Shown in pieces: positions 33,470 through 45,244 of a stretch of DNA of 64,000 bases. Each line of letters opens with the position of its first letter. The stretch's first letter is position 1. The position numbers and the translations under genes are program-made. The stretch is from positions 1,052,262 through 1,116,261 of the forward strand of contig JACTVC010000011.1 of assembly GCA_018417955.1 (NCBI GenBank), read 5' to 3'. The DNA comes from Laccaria trichodermophora (lineage: Eukaryota; Basidiomycota; Agaricomycetes; Agaricales; Hydnangiaceae). The notes below the pieces were generated by a model. The model searched no databases. It worked only from the letters and a program-made list of their open reading frames with translations, and was not told where the DNA came from.

Positions 33470-36400
33470 TTACATAGCATAAATCTCATTGTCCCCAGAT
33501 GTGAAGGGGGAGCCAATAATCATATTGCGCATAGTGAACGGAGATATATTCTCCGTCGCTGAGAACGGAGAAATGATATCCTCCGCCACGGAGAACGGAA
33601 AATGAGTCTCGTGCGTTGTGGGCGGTGATTCCTCCTCTGCCGCTAATGCAGTGTCCAGTGAAGGAGGAGGGGGCAGTGGGTGTCTCGCCGGAGTATTGGG
33701 TTGGTGAAGCTGCCATGGTGCTGCTGTTGTGGGAAACGCATTACCTATGCCAATGGTATCTGAAATGCGACGCTGCCCAAATTCACCCGATAGATGACCA
33801 ATCTGCTCATCGAGATATGTCTGGATACCCGCAGTGTCGGCAGGCAAGTTTTCCACACGGTGATGGTCACGTATATCTTTCTTCTGCATTGTAATATTAG
33901 TAAAGCTTTCTGCTGAGAGAAAACGATTCACTCACCAGTTCTGCCACATTTGCTTGCATCGCCTGATGCGTCAAAGTGCTGACAGCCAGGCGTTCAAGAG
34001 AATGAACGCTTTCACGATTCTCCGAAATCTGTCTGGCCAAGCCAGTCATGGTTTCAAGGCTCCTGTCGCTGAATAGACGCATCCAATTGATCATAGGGTT
34101 AAAGCGAGCAATATCATCCTTGGTTGCAAGGTCTGCGGACTTCGCAAAACCTGCGGCTAACACTTCCAACTCCAAATCCTCCTTTTTCACGTAGTCCGTG
34201 AGGGCGTCCTCCGTCGCAAGCTCAGCGGACTTCGCAATGACGGCGGCGGATACTTCCGACTTCAGTTCATTGTTCTTCACAAAATTGATGAGGGTGTCGT
34301 CTTTGAAATTTTCAAGAGCCTCCTGAATGAATTTCTTCACTTCCGTTTCCGTGTAGAGTGTGCGCTCGATGGCCTGTGTCCGAGCGAGGGAGTCCGCAAT
34401 GTCCTGGCGATCTTTGCTCTGTCCAAGTCGCAGCTGATGCAACTCTTCCTGTAGTCCCAGGAGAGATGTTGGAAGGTCCGCGCCAGTGGGAACGTCGGTC
34501 GAAATTTGAAGTTTCGTTTGAGTAGTATCTAGGCGGAACTATTGAAAAATGCCCCAATAGAAATGAAATCCATGCACTCACGATGAATTTCCGATGGAAC
34601 CACTGACGCCACAAAAGGGGAGGGAGAGCTGGACGATCTCGCGGAAGCGACGTTGCTGTTACTTCGGGATGATGACCGTGTTTGACGGACGCTCATGGAA
34701 GCCACTGTTGGTTGCAAACTGCGTACAGAGGCGGCGGCGATGGCATCGATCCGAGGTTGAAGGATATTCAGACATTCCTGGCTGATCTCATCAACCAGAG
34801 ACTTACAGCGCTCCCGCACAGACTCTATCAAATGCTCTGTCACCCGTGCCCCAGTGTGTGCCAACAAGTCCACCATGAGTGGCTCCAAAACGGACTGGGT
34901 TATGGTCAGAGGCCAATCGCATTCCGGTGATGGTGAGGATGTATGGGGAGTTTGCGAAGGGATGGGTGTATGTGGGACAGGTAAATCCGTGAACCGGGGA
35001 GGAAGACGTACATTATCGAGGGGATAGGGTTTTGTCGTGGGCTTAGAGGATCCTGGCGTTGGTTGGTCGAAATGTGGTTCAAAGATGCGAATTGGACGCG
35101 TGGGCGGTGGTTTCTCCGCCCAGGCAGGACGAGTTAATTGTGCCATAGGGGGATTGGGTTTTTCCGCCCATGCAGGACGAGTTAGTTGTGCCACAGGGGG
35201 TTTGGTAAGGTCAGAGGGCTGGTCCGCGTTTCCAGGAGGGGGAACGCTTTTCTCCGCCGACGCCGGTCGTGTTAGTTGGGCCATAGGGGCTGGAGCAGAT
35301 GGCTGGCCTCGGTTGGCGGGAGGGGGAACGATGTTCCCCGAAGACGCAGCTTCCAACGACGAAGTCTCAGCCACAGTGGAAGGAGGTGACGGATTGGGTA
35401 GGGGAGTGACTTTCTCCATAGTTGTGAGATGGTACACGACTGGTAGAGGGGTGGCGGACGTTGTTACATTAGCGCGGGCCTTCTTGGTTTTTGGCAGATC
35501 CAAAGTGTCCCCCGCGTCTCTCTTCCCCACCGATTCCTTCTTGACCTGCACCTGCAATTCGATTTTGTCCCCCACCGATTCCTTCTTGACCTGAACCGCC
35601 GATTCGATTTCGTCTTGGTCGTCGTCATCACTATTCGGATCGGCATAACTTGCTTTGCCTTTGCCTTTGCGTGGGTGAGATGGCAGTCGTCGAGTGGCAT
35701 TGCCTTGTGCAAATGCTTGATTGGACCGGGCAGTTAATGCTAATGCCTTGTGTTGGAGTTTCTGTCCCTTGAAATACGACTGCATTGAGCAAGCCTTCTT
35801 GCTGGTGTTTTCACGGCATCCGTCGCATGTTGACCAGCGTGAGTCGATAGGAGGGGGAACACAGGAGATGCCCTTTTGTTGACAAACGGTACACCGGTGA
35901 TCACAGTGTAATTCCTCCTGCTTGATGCACAGAGCACACCGTAGTTCGTCTGCGGGACTTGGCTTCACGGGGACGACAATGGTCACTTTGCGTTTGCGAG
36001 CAGGGGGTACATATGCATCTTCCTCGTCATCGCTCCCTCCCGTTCCCACATTAACGCCCCCCCGCTTCCGTCCGTTACCAACGGTAAGGGGGGTAGGGTG
36101 AACGTCAGCCACCAACTCCACCTCAGATTCCCCTTCATCGTCTTGCTCGCGTTTGTGAAGATCGGAACCCCGTGGTGTGACTGCAGAGTCAATGACGTTG
36201 ATAGTAGGAATAGGCGCAAGGGGGGAAGGATTGTGAGTAGATGTGGTAGGTAGGCTGGTGGGGAGACGGATGGTAAGTTTCGGGACATCCGTGGAGCTGG
36301 TCGTGTTGGAATGTTGATCCAATGTTAACCTTGACGAGCTTGACTGGTCGTCCTTCCTTGCGCGGGAGGGGAGAGGTCGAATAAGACGTTCCTGGTGTGG

Positions 36401-37059
36401 GTGGATGGTGTCAGCGGGACTAAGGGAGGAGGTGGTAGAAACAGCTTTGGCTCGACTGTCTGAAAGGAGTGTGGATACGGGTCGTGTTTCCGCCGGGTGA
36501 CCGTTGTTTGTTGAGGAACGGAGGAGCTGCGGACTCCGCATTGTATTGTCAACGTCCTAAAATCTATCAGTTTGACACAAACATTTTGAAGAGAGACTTA
36601 CCGGCGTAAAGGGAACGATATTAGACCCTCCCAAATGTTGAGATTTCGAGGCGGAAGGTCTCGTCGTTACCTCCAAACCAGGGTAAAGTTGAGGTGGAAA
36701 GAGGATGGGATCATCCCAGTCAATAGAACGTTTTTCAATGTAGTATTGCTGAGCCTTGATGCGGAATGCATCAAAGGCGGCAATGATTGTTTCCCCGATT
36801 TCTTCACGGGGAATCGATTTGGAATGCAGTAGTTGATGGAGGGATAACTGGAAATTACGAGACAAAAAGGTGGGCTCGAAATCTCCTTGCAATTGAACCA
36901 TAAACTCACCATTCTTTCTTTCAACTGGTCACCGCATGCTTTCTCATTGTAATCCACCCATCCCGCTTCCCGCCCGGCATGGCAAAACTGTAGAATTTGC
37001 TCAACAAGTTTCGCGTGTTTCAAAAATTCAGCGTCGGAGCTGCTACAGGATGGTGCCAT
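33470..37059 (-). CDS. large unknown cargo protein with Cys-rich cluster and coiled coil
   Basis: Five exons (37059-36910, 36847-36602, 36556-34582, 34528-33936, 33883-33470) give 1126 codons in exact frame. The middle has a putative zinc cluster CALCIKQEELHCDHRCTVC followed by two further CxxC-like spacings (SCVPPP… and STCDGC). Low-complexity Pro/Ser segments flank it, and a triplicated short motif (PPGNADQPS-like, AQLTRPAWAEKP) lies after it. The fourth exon is a long alpha-helical region with two copies of an (A/S)(A/E)LAT(E/K)D module, likely coiled coil. No known domain is recognised. It converges on the 709-aa gene with a 38-bp gap. It could be a DNA-binding partner of the transposase, but nothing proves it. 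Confidence 0.6.
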
Positions 37060-37236
37060 GGAACAAGATATGAACGTTGGCAACGAGGTTCGATGAGCGT
37101 GATGTAGGACAAAAAGACACGGAATGCGATCTTTGGAAAGGTACCGCAAAGGTCATTCGTCACGTGATCGCGAATAACCTCCAGCGTTCCTCCGTTCACA
37201 CCACGCAACGGAGATATAACATATATACTAGATATT

Positions 37237-38864
37237 ATGACCGATCTTATCATGGAAAGCCTTTCGTTGAATGGTGCGTCCGTTTTTTTTTTGGTTTTCA
37301 GTATGTTTATTGGTGATGTGACCTAATATACATTCTTTCAGATGTTCCTTCGTCGCTGGATCCCACTGACACGATCATGCATGAGATCGATCATGATCGT
37401 GTAGTGGAAGCCACGGATATGGAGTTTAGCTCCCACCTTGCCCAATGCCTGAATGGGTTAACGGCATCTGTCAAATGGGATGATCGGGGCCAATCCGCTT
37501 TTCCGCCGATTCCTGCCATACCCACGCAAGATAAGCGCGCAACGGATCAGATTCTCGAAATCAACAATGTTCGCAACGAGGGTAGTAATTCGTCCTCCTC
37601 CCTCCCCTCGTCCAACTCTTTGAACAATGGTGGAGGGAAACTGTTACCTCCCCGCGACTTCGCTTTTTCGTTTGCCCTGCCACCGTCGAACTCGAGTGTT
37701 GGGCGTAGTACTGCTGGCGCTGATGGGTCCGCTTTGCCAATGGATGTCTGCCTCTCGGTCTCCGACGCTAAAACGTCAGTCACCAATGAATACGCGAATT
37801 TATTCCAAGTCCCGCCACCATCTGGGCCGCACAAACGAGTGGTCACGCCGCCTTTGTTTCAACTGCCGTTACCTTCAGGACCAGGCATTGTGCCACCGAA
37901 CACCGATACTCCTGCTGCTGTCAAGCTCTCAGATACCCAGAGAATCTTCGCATCGTCTTTATTCCAACTTCCTCCGCCTTCAGACGATTCACGCATCGTG
38001 CCCGATAAGCCACCTGCTGCCAAACTTTCAGATACCCAAGGAGTCGTCGCATCATCTTTATTCCAACTTCCCCCGCCCTCAGACGATTCACGCATCGTGG
38101 CCGATACGCCACCTGCTGCCAAACTCTCAGATACCCAGGGAGTCGCATCGTCTTTATTCCAACTTCCCCCCCCTGCAGATGATTCACGCATCGTGCCCGA
38201 TACGCCACCTGCTGCCAAACTCTCAGATAACCAGGGAGTCGTTGTATCATCTTTATTCCAACTTCCCCCGCCTGCAGACGATTCACGCATCGTGGCCGAT
38301 ACACCACCTGCTGCCAAACTCCCAGATACCCAAGGAGTCGTCGCATCGTCTTTATTCCAACTTCCCCCACCTTCAGACGATTCACGCATCGTGGCCGATA
38401 CGCCACCTGCTGCCAAACTCTCAGATACCCAGGGAGTTGTTGCATCATCTTTATTTGAACTTCCGCCGCCTTCCGCACCGCAACAGCAACCTTTATTCCA
38501 CCTTCCCTTGGCTTCCGCACCGAAGTCACAACAAGAGAGCGCGCAACGTTTATTCGACGTTCCGACGGGGTCCACACCGTCCCATGGAATTGCTCAGCCT
38601 GAAATTAGATGGCCACCTGGCCTGAGTCCTTCGAGTCCCGTGTTCCTTGAGCTGTTGACAGAACTGTCGTCGAATTTTTCGAGTCCGGCAGGTATGTTCA
38701 GAGGGCATGGTAATAGCTTGAGAAGGAACCATGAGGAAACAACTCACAGGATGGTGGAGAATTTGAACAATAGAGTTGTTCTTGCAAATCTGGTGGCTCG
38801 TCTTCAATTGATTATAGCACTTCGTCGGAGAGCTATCTTCCGAGAACATTTTCCAAGCAAGTAG
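37237..38864 (+). CDS. unknown cargo protein with 33-residue tandem repeats
   Basis: Exon 1 (37237-37273) is joined to exon 2 (37342-38864). The centre (about 37940-38460) holds six copies of a 33-residue unit with core SSLFQLPPPSDDSRIV and PPAAKLSDTQG, encoded by a 99-bp DNA repeat. The flanks carry degenerate versions (LFQVPPPSGP, LFELPPPSAP). The C-terminal part has a WPPGLSPSSP phrase and a basic helix. No domain is recognised. The repeat looks like a short linear binding motif displayed many times. It is divergent from the Cys-rich gene with 177 bp between starts, so the two may share a promoter. Confidence 0.6.
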
Positions 38865-38874
38865 ATAACTTTGG

Positions 38875-39735
38875 TTTCCCTCTTTCCCCTTTCTCCCCTT
38901 CTGTAAACTTTGCCCTAGGCTTCCCCCCAAACTTTTTCAAGTGTCTCCCCATTGTGTTTTCCCCATTTTGTTTCCCCAGCTTCCCCCTGCTCCCTCCCTC
39001 TCTCCCCTTCTATGAATTTCTCTCCTCTCCTTCCCTATGCTTCCCCACCAACTTTTTCAAGTCTCCCCCCAATTGGTTCCCCCTGCTCCCCCCCCCTCTC
39101 CCCTTCTGTAAATTTGTTTCCTCTCCTTCCCTAGGCTTTCCCCCAAACTTTTTCAAATCTCCCCCTATGTTGTTTGCCCTGCTGCCCCCTGCTCCCCCCC
39201 TTCTCTTCCCTTCTGAAATTTTGTTTCCCCTCTTCCCTATGCTTCCCCCCCAACTTTTATAAGTGGCCCCCCAATTTGTTTCCCCAGCTTCCCCCTCCCC
39301 CCCCTCTCTCTTCCCTTGTGTAAATTTGTCTCCCCTCCTTCCCTATGCTTCCCCACCAACTTTTTCAAGTTTCCCCCCAATAGGTTCCCCCTCTCTCCCC
39401 TTCTGTAAATTTGTTTCCTCTCCTTCCTTAGGCTTCCCCCCAAACTTTTTCAAATCCCCCCTATGTTATTGGCCCTGCTGCCCCCTGCTCCCCCCTGCTC
39501 TTCCCTTCTGAAATTTTGTTTCCCCTCATCCCTATGCTTCCCCCCCAACTTTTATAAGTGGCCCCCCAATTTGTTTCCCCAGCTTCCCCCTCTCCCTGTC
39601 TCTCTCCCCTTCTGTAGATTTGTCTCCCCTCCTTCCCTATGCTTCCCCCAAAAAAATTCAAGTCACCCCCCTTTGGTAAATCTGTTTCCCCTCCTCCCCC
39701 ATTCTTTCCCCCCCTCTTTGCCAAGTTGTACCTGT
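38875..39735. repeat. C-rich tandem repeat block
   Basis: Units of about 45-55 bases on the + strand alternate CTTCCCCC runs with CAACTTTTTCAAGT or CAACTTTTATAAGTGG. A higher-order unit of about 300 bases is duplicated: the block at about 39117-39250 recurs at about 39417-39550. It mirrors, in base composition, the G-rich block at 22.4-23.7 kb on the other side of the core genes. The open frames across it are low complexity. Confidence 0.85.
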
Positions 39736-39963
39736 AGCTCCATTTAGCTAGGTCATGATCTATGAATATCTGTGATAATGGTCCATTACATTGATTGTTC
39801 CAGGATGACAAGCTAACCCATTGAGGTAGATATACTTTACAGGCACTAGCTACTCTATGTGAGATGAGGTACTTACACTCTGGAGCTAGCCAGCTGGACT
39901 CATCAAGATGGGCAATTCTGACAAAAAGATTTGTCATGGGGTATGTAAAAAGGGTATGTTTAC
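39736..39963. other. short unique stretch before the retroelement
   Basis: About 230 bases of non-repetitive sequence lie between the C-rich block and the truncated gag frame. I see no gene. Confidence 0.3.
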
Positions 39964-42030
39964 TTGTGCACCAGGAGGGCGGCATGGGACGAGCAGCAGA
40001 GGGAGGATGCTGCGGCTGCAGCAGAAGCCAGGCTCGCCCAAGAGGCTGAAGAGCTGCGGGAGCGCGAGCTGCTTCGACAAGAAGAGGAGACGGAGAGGAG
40101 AGAGAAGGAGAAGAAGAAGCCGAAGTTGAAGGGCTACGTCGCCAACAAGCCGGTGGGGGACGCCATGCCACTTCGGCCTTCGCGTTACGCCATACACAAG
40201 TTGGAAGAGCATGAGTACATTGAACTCTATTACTTCACCATAGAGGGATGCACGGAGGCAGCCAGGCTCGATCGCACCGTCGCTCAGGATGCGTTTACCT
40301 TCGCCAAGACAGATAACACCCTCCTGCTGAAGCCCATGGCGTCGCACAAGGCTTCCAACAAGGTTGTCGCGGATGAGGATCTAACATGGCGCCAGATGTC
40401 GATTGCCAAGTCTTGTCTGCTCCACCACATGGCCCAGGCAGGCTGGCCAGAGTTTCTCGTTGTTGCTCTAGCAGAGTTTTACCTCAACCTCGAGGCCCAC
40501 CCCACGAGGTGGCAGGTCGACGGTGACACCGTTTTGCTGCACTACCAGGCCCAAGTCCGGCGTGAGTGGCACGAGGCCCTCTGCAATGCCGACGACGACG
40601 ACGACGTTTTCGACGTCAGCCTCATTAACAACAAGCGTGTGGAGGCCATCGGGGCCGAGCTGTGGGACACGAGGCGTATTGAAGGAGTACTCAGGTCAGT
40701 ACAACCCCCCTTTTTTTTTTTTTTTTTTTCTCTCTAGTACAGTCATTCACCTGCTAATGATACACCCAAAATGAGAAATTACCTTCAACAAATTTGAGCA
40801 CAACCTGTCTCTACAGAAACTACATGAAAATTTCAGATAAATGCCCTTCTATGACCATACCAAATTTCAGAATGTTTGACCCACATTTCATAGAGAAAAA
40901 CCAAGATTATAGGTGTATCATTGAGGGGTGTGCCTGTATTTGGCTATTTCCGAAAAACAGTCCATTTTGTATGCTCCATAGCTTTGCCAATTCTGCCTCA
41001 ATTGCATCCAAATTATGTACAGTGGTAGATATGATTTTGTACCACCTGTTACAACTTGTTTTGTAAAATTCAGTCTAGTATTGAGCGAGATATTTGCTAG
41101 TCAAAAGTGTATCAAATGGGGGTGGTGTATCATTAAGGGGTGGATGACTGTACAGTGCACACGAGCTGACGTGTTTCTTTTACCCTTTTCCCCTCTCCTC
41201 CAATGGCCCTATTTCTGCCTTGGCTTGCACCCATGCAACCTTTTTGCGCATTCGCGCCTTTTTCTGCACCCACGCGCACCCCTTCCCCCTTTTTCGCTGG
41301 CACCCATGCACTCCGCGTCGCGCCCCCCCATCCTTTTAACATACGTAATGCACGTGCGCCCTTGCTGCCCATTTATTTCGCGTCGCGACCATGCTACCCC
41401 GCTGCTTGCTGCTGTACATATGTATACATATAAATGTACTTACACCCGCTCTTTGCACCCCCCTCTCTGCCCCGGTGTTAGGCTTGAGGAGCAGCTTGCT
41501 AAGACTTCATTGATCACAGAGAACACCAGGGGCTTCCGTACCCACAGTTCGAAGCGGGGTCGCTCACACTCCCGTTCCCCAGAACCTCGGGGTCAGTCAG
41601 GTCGGCGTTATGCCAACCGCCCAGCGAGACGAGGCAGGTGCTCACCCAGTGCATCACGCCAATCCAGGAATGACTCGCCATCGAGGGACGGTAAAAGGCG
41701 CCGCACCGCGAAAACCACCACTGATGGCCAGCAGTCTTTTCAGACTGGTGCAGCCGGAAACGGGGCCTTATCCGCCTGCACCATTTGCCTTGGCCGATAC
41801 CCCCATGACATTTTCAATTGCAAGTTGTGCACCCTCTGGGATGGCTCCCCTGCGTGGTGCAAAAAGAACGGCCAGGGCCGCCTCGTCAATCCAGCAGGGA
41901 ACATCCTGTGCTCGGATTGGCAGCGACCAAATGGCTGTTCCTCCACCACTCACGACTCTCGTCACGAGTGTTCCGGGTGCGGCAAGTCGGGTCATGGGGC
42001 TCAGAGCTGCCCTCGAGTGCAGAAGGCTTG
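39964..42030 (+). pseudogene. gag-like frame of the DIRS element (5' truncated)
   Basis: The frame enters in an Ala/Glu-rich helix (AAWDEQQREDAAAAAEAR) and runs to ELWDTRRIEGVL. It continues after an intron (40695-41480, made long by a MITE) with RLEEQLAKTS, an Arg/Ser-rich region and a zinc-knuckle-like end (CTICLGRYPHDIFNCKLC, later CSGCGKSGHGAQSCP). The stop is at 42028-42030. There is no ATG at the start, so the copy lacks its N-terminus. A related N-terminal piece lies at 21870. Confidence 0.65.
40740..41150. mobile_element. Tc1/mariner-type MITE inside the gag intron
   Basis: The ends are inverted repeats: CAGTCATTCACCTGCTAATG on the left against CAGTCATCCACCCCTTAATG read inward from the right, both continuing ATACACC. 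A TA dinucleotide flanks each side (40738-40739 and 41151-41152). The element is 411 bp and has no coding capacity. It lies in an intron, so the gag reading frame is not broken by it. Confidence 0.85.
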
Positions 42031-44061
42031 ACCCTGCCTCACCCTACAAACCTGAGGCCTGGCAGAGGCACCTCCGCGCAGCTGGTCTCCAGGACAAATA
42101 TGCTGACATACCTAATGGCATTCGTTTCGGCTTTGACGCCGGCATTCCTCACATATTTCGTACTTTCGCCCCTCCTAATCATGCATCCATTACCTTACAT
42201 AACACTGAATTTAATGGCATTATTCAGACCGAATTCCAAAAAGGGCGTTACATTGGCCCAGTCACACGCAAGGAGGTGGAGTCCCTCCTGGGGGCTTTCC
42301 GGACCTCCCCTCTCAGCATCATTCCAAAACCAGGAAGGCCTGGAAAGTTCCGGATCATCCAGAACCTTTCCTCGCCACACTCCCCACTTAACTCCATCAC
42401 CTCAATCAACAGCTCGATTGACTCAAGTCAGTATCCCTGCACATGGGGTACTTTCGCAGTCATCTGCCTCCTCATATGGCGCCTTCCCCCAGGTTCACAA
42501 GCTGCAGTACGTGATGTCAAGGAAGCCTACAGAACCGTTCCCATCAAACCTGACCAGTGGCCAGGACTTGTCATCCGCCTCGATGGAGAAGACAGCTTTG
42601 CAATCGACACACGCGACTGTTTTGGGCTGGCTTCGGGCGGTGGCGTATATGGTCGCCTGGGCGATGCTGGCACCCAGATCATGCGATCCCGTGGCATTGG
42701 TCCCATATCCAAATGGGTCGACGACCACATTTTCTTCCGGATCAGGCGTCGTTTCCTGGCAGAGTACAACCTCAGGCGGAAGCAGTGGGCACGAGACATC
42801 GCAGAGAACGGGGGGGAAATTCATGATGGGGGCCGTCTTTGGTTCAAGGGTGCCATCATGCCAGATGAGCGACCTGAGGAATTTGATGAGGATTCGTCCT
42901 TTGCTTTCTGTGATCTCTCGCAAGCATCCAAAAGGTTTGTTTATTCTGCTGCGCCCCACCTTTTGCTTTCCTCTAACTAACCTTTTGCGCAGGTCCCACG
43001 CAGACGAGCAGTTCACTTATTGCATGGCCGACATCGATGCCCTGTCTGAGGACTTGGGCATTCCCTGGGAAGCTGAAAAGGATGTCCCTTTCGGAGATGT
43101 TGCCCCCTTCATCGGTTTTTCCTGGGACCTCGCCAGCTGCACGGTTAGTTTACCAGACAACAAGAAGGAGAAGTACCTTCAGGCTATTCAGGAGTGGGAG
43201 ACGAAGCCCAAGCACACCCTGGACGAAGCACAGAAGCTCTATGGAAAGCTACTACATGCGTGCCATGTCCTCCCCGCTGGACGCGCTTACCTCACCAACC
43301 TGGAGGCCTTCCTGGGGGTGTGCCACGACCGTCCTTTCTGCCCGCATTACCCACCCCGCCGAACTCCGAGCGATCTTTCATGGTGGAAAGAGAGACTCTC
43401 CCAGCCAGTCATCGTCTGACCCATCCCTGGTCCTGTCCCCATCATCGATACCAACGCTTACTCAGATGCTAGCTCGGAAACTGGCATTGGGATCATGGTC
43501 AGAGGGAGGTGGAGAGCCTGGAGGCTCTTACCAGGCTGGAAAGCTGAGGGGAGGGACATTGGATGGGCAGAGGCAGTTGGTTTCTGGTTCCTCACCCTTA
43601 CCCTCGCCCCTTCCACACCCAGGGGCACTCACATCAAGGTCTTTGGCGACAACAGAGGGGTTGTTGAAGGCTGGTGGAAGGGCAGAAGTCGAAACAGCCC
43701 CACAAATGATGTCTTCAGACACATCCATGCCCTCTCAGAAACGGAAGGCATCCATTTCCACACACGATACGTTCCCAGCAAAGAAAATTCCGCGGATGGT
43801 CCTTCCAGAGAAGAGTACTACCACAGTTCTCTCCTCCTCCCTGCCTTCGTCATTCCCCCTACGCTCAGACAATTCGTATGCGACTTCGACGCGCCTCTCA
43901 CATCAGCTGAGTCGCGCCTTTTACAGCAAGGGAAGGCCCCAACACCCTTCCCTAGGTCCGACCGTGCATCCCTCCAGCAGGGACGAGCCGCCATCAGCCA
44001 CGCGTTTGAAGACCATGCCAGGGACACGTTCTCCCAGGCACAAAGCTGGTTTGACAGTTGA
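41610..44061 (+). pseudogene. reverse transcriptase and RNase H frame of the DIRS element, with a stop
   Basis: The frame is open from 41610, but RT homology begins near 42030 (overlapping the gag end in another frame). It contains LLGAFRTSPLSIIPKPG, GKFRIIQNLS, the palm segments AVRDVKEAYRTVPI and ISKWVDDHIFF. A 58-nt intron (42935-42992) splices in frame. Exon 2 ends at a TGA (43417-43419) directly before PIPGPVP, then RNase H continues in the same frame with YSDASSETGIGI and VFGDNRGVVEGW. The TGA fits a C-to-T change at a CGA codon. The DD pair of RT (VDD) is present. Confidence 0.8.
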
Positions 44062-45244
44062 CCAATTCCCTCAAGCAGTCCAGCGCACGCCAAACACCGC
44101 AAAACCAGCGCAGTACACAAAAGACTTGTGCCCCCTCCCATCCCCCAGGCGCCCGCATGTTCTAGCCAGTGAACGCTTACAGTGTTGGATCCCACTCCAC
44201 GGTCGAGAGACAGCGGAGAGCACACCATCCAACCTCATCCCAGAGGATGTCCAACAAATCGCAATCGTCATGGGGAAATCATGGGAGGAGTCAACGTTAG
44301 CAACCTATGGTTCGGGGTTGTTAAATTTCCACGTCTACTGTGATCAAAAAGAAATTCCTGAAGACGAGCGCGCACCAGCAAGCCCACTCCTCATCAATGC
44401 CTTCATCTCCTCTCTGGCAGGCACTTACTCTGGCAGCACCATTGACAATTATGTCTATGGCATCCGGGCCTGGCACATCCTTCATGGGGTCAGATGGCAG
44501 ATGGACACTGCCGAGCTAGAGGCTCTGCTCAGGGCAGCCGCAAAGACTGCACCAGCAACCTCCAAGAGGAAGAAGAGGGTGCCCTACACCCCAGACTTCA
44601 TCCTTGCGATAAGGGGTCAGCTCAAGTTAGATCAGCCGCGTGATGCGGCTGTTTACAGCTGCCTGACAACCACTTTCTATGCTGCTGGCCGTTTGGGAGA
44701 ATTTACAGTACCTAACCTCAATGCTTTCAACCGGGATGCACATGTCAAGCCTTCCGATGTCAGGATTGAATACGACAGGAATGGCCTCAAATCAACCATC
44801 TTCCGCATCCCCAAAACCAAGACCTCACCTAATGGCGAGAACGTCTCCTGGTCCCAGCAGTCAGGTGACACTGACCCCGAGGCGGCCCTCGCCCATCATA
44901 TGGCAGTAAACAAGCCCCCGGCTGATGGGCACCTGTTCTCCTATCTCAAGGACAGCCGTTTCCGTCCCTTAACGAAGACAGAGTTCATCCGCACAGTAGC
45001 GGCAGCTGCAAGAAGTGCAGGCCTCGACCCGCGCCAGGGACACGGCATCCGCATAAGTTCGACACTGGAGTACCTGCTCAGGGGTACCCCCTTTGAGGTC
45101 ATGAAAGTCAAGGGCTGTTGGGCCAGTGATGCTTTCCTCGTCTATTTAACGAAACATGCTCAGATCCTTGCCCCTTACATGCAGGCAGTCCCAGAAGTGC
45201 ATGAGAACTTCATCAGAATCACTATGCCGCACGTCAGGAGATAG
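44015..45244 (+). CDS. tyrosine recombinase of the DIRS element
   Basis: This 409-residue frame overlaps the end of the RNase H frame. The SAM-like N-terminal part includes SWEESTLATYGSGLLNFH. The catalytic part has YAAGRLGEFT (first Arg), HGIRIS (His-x-x-Arg) and a final DAFLVYLTKHAQIL with the nucleophilic Tyr, so R, HxxR and Y are all visible. The frame is open further upstream to 43037 but overlaps RT out of frame there, so the start at the ATG at 44015 is a choice. It is apparently undamaged. Confidence 0.8.
   Translation: MPGTRSPRHKAGLTVDQFPQAVQRTPNTAKPAQYTKDLCPLPSPRRPHVLASERLQCWIPLHGRETAESTPSNLIPEDVQQIAIVMGKSWEESTLATYGSGLLNFHVYCDQKEIPEDERAPASPLLINAFISSLAGTYSGSTIDNYVYGIRAWHILHGVRWQMDTAELEALLRAAAKTAPATSKRKKRVPYTPDFILAIRGQLKLDQPRDAAVYSCLTTTFYAAGRLGEFTVPNLNAFNRDAHVKPSDVRIEYDRNGLKSTIFRIPKTKTSPNGENVSWSQQSGDTDPEAALAHHMAVNKPPADGHLFSYLKDSRFRPLTKTEFIRTVAAAARSAGLDPRQGHGIRISSTLEYLLRGTPFEVMKVKGCWASDAFLVYLTKHAQILAPYMQAVPEVHENFIRITMPHVRR

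Noticed and set aside
37859..38577. Two Gly/Ser- or Val/Arg-rich minus-strand frames
   Set aside because: They are shadows of the 33-residue repeats of the + strand gene, kept open by the same 99-bp period.
43037..44014. Upstream open part of the tyrosine recombinase frame as coding sequence
   Set aside because: It overlaps the well-supported RT and RNase H frames in another phase and shows no recombinase similarity there.
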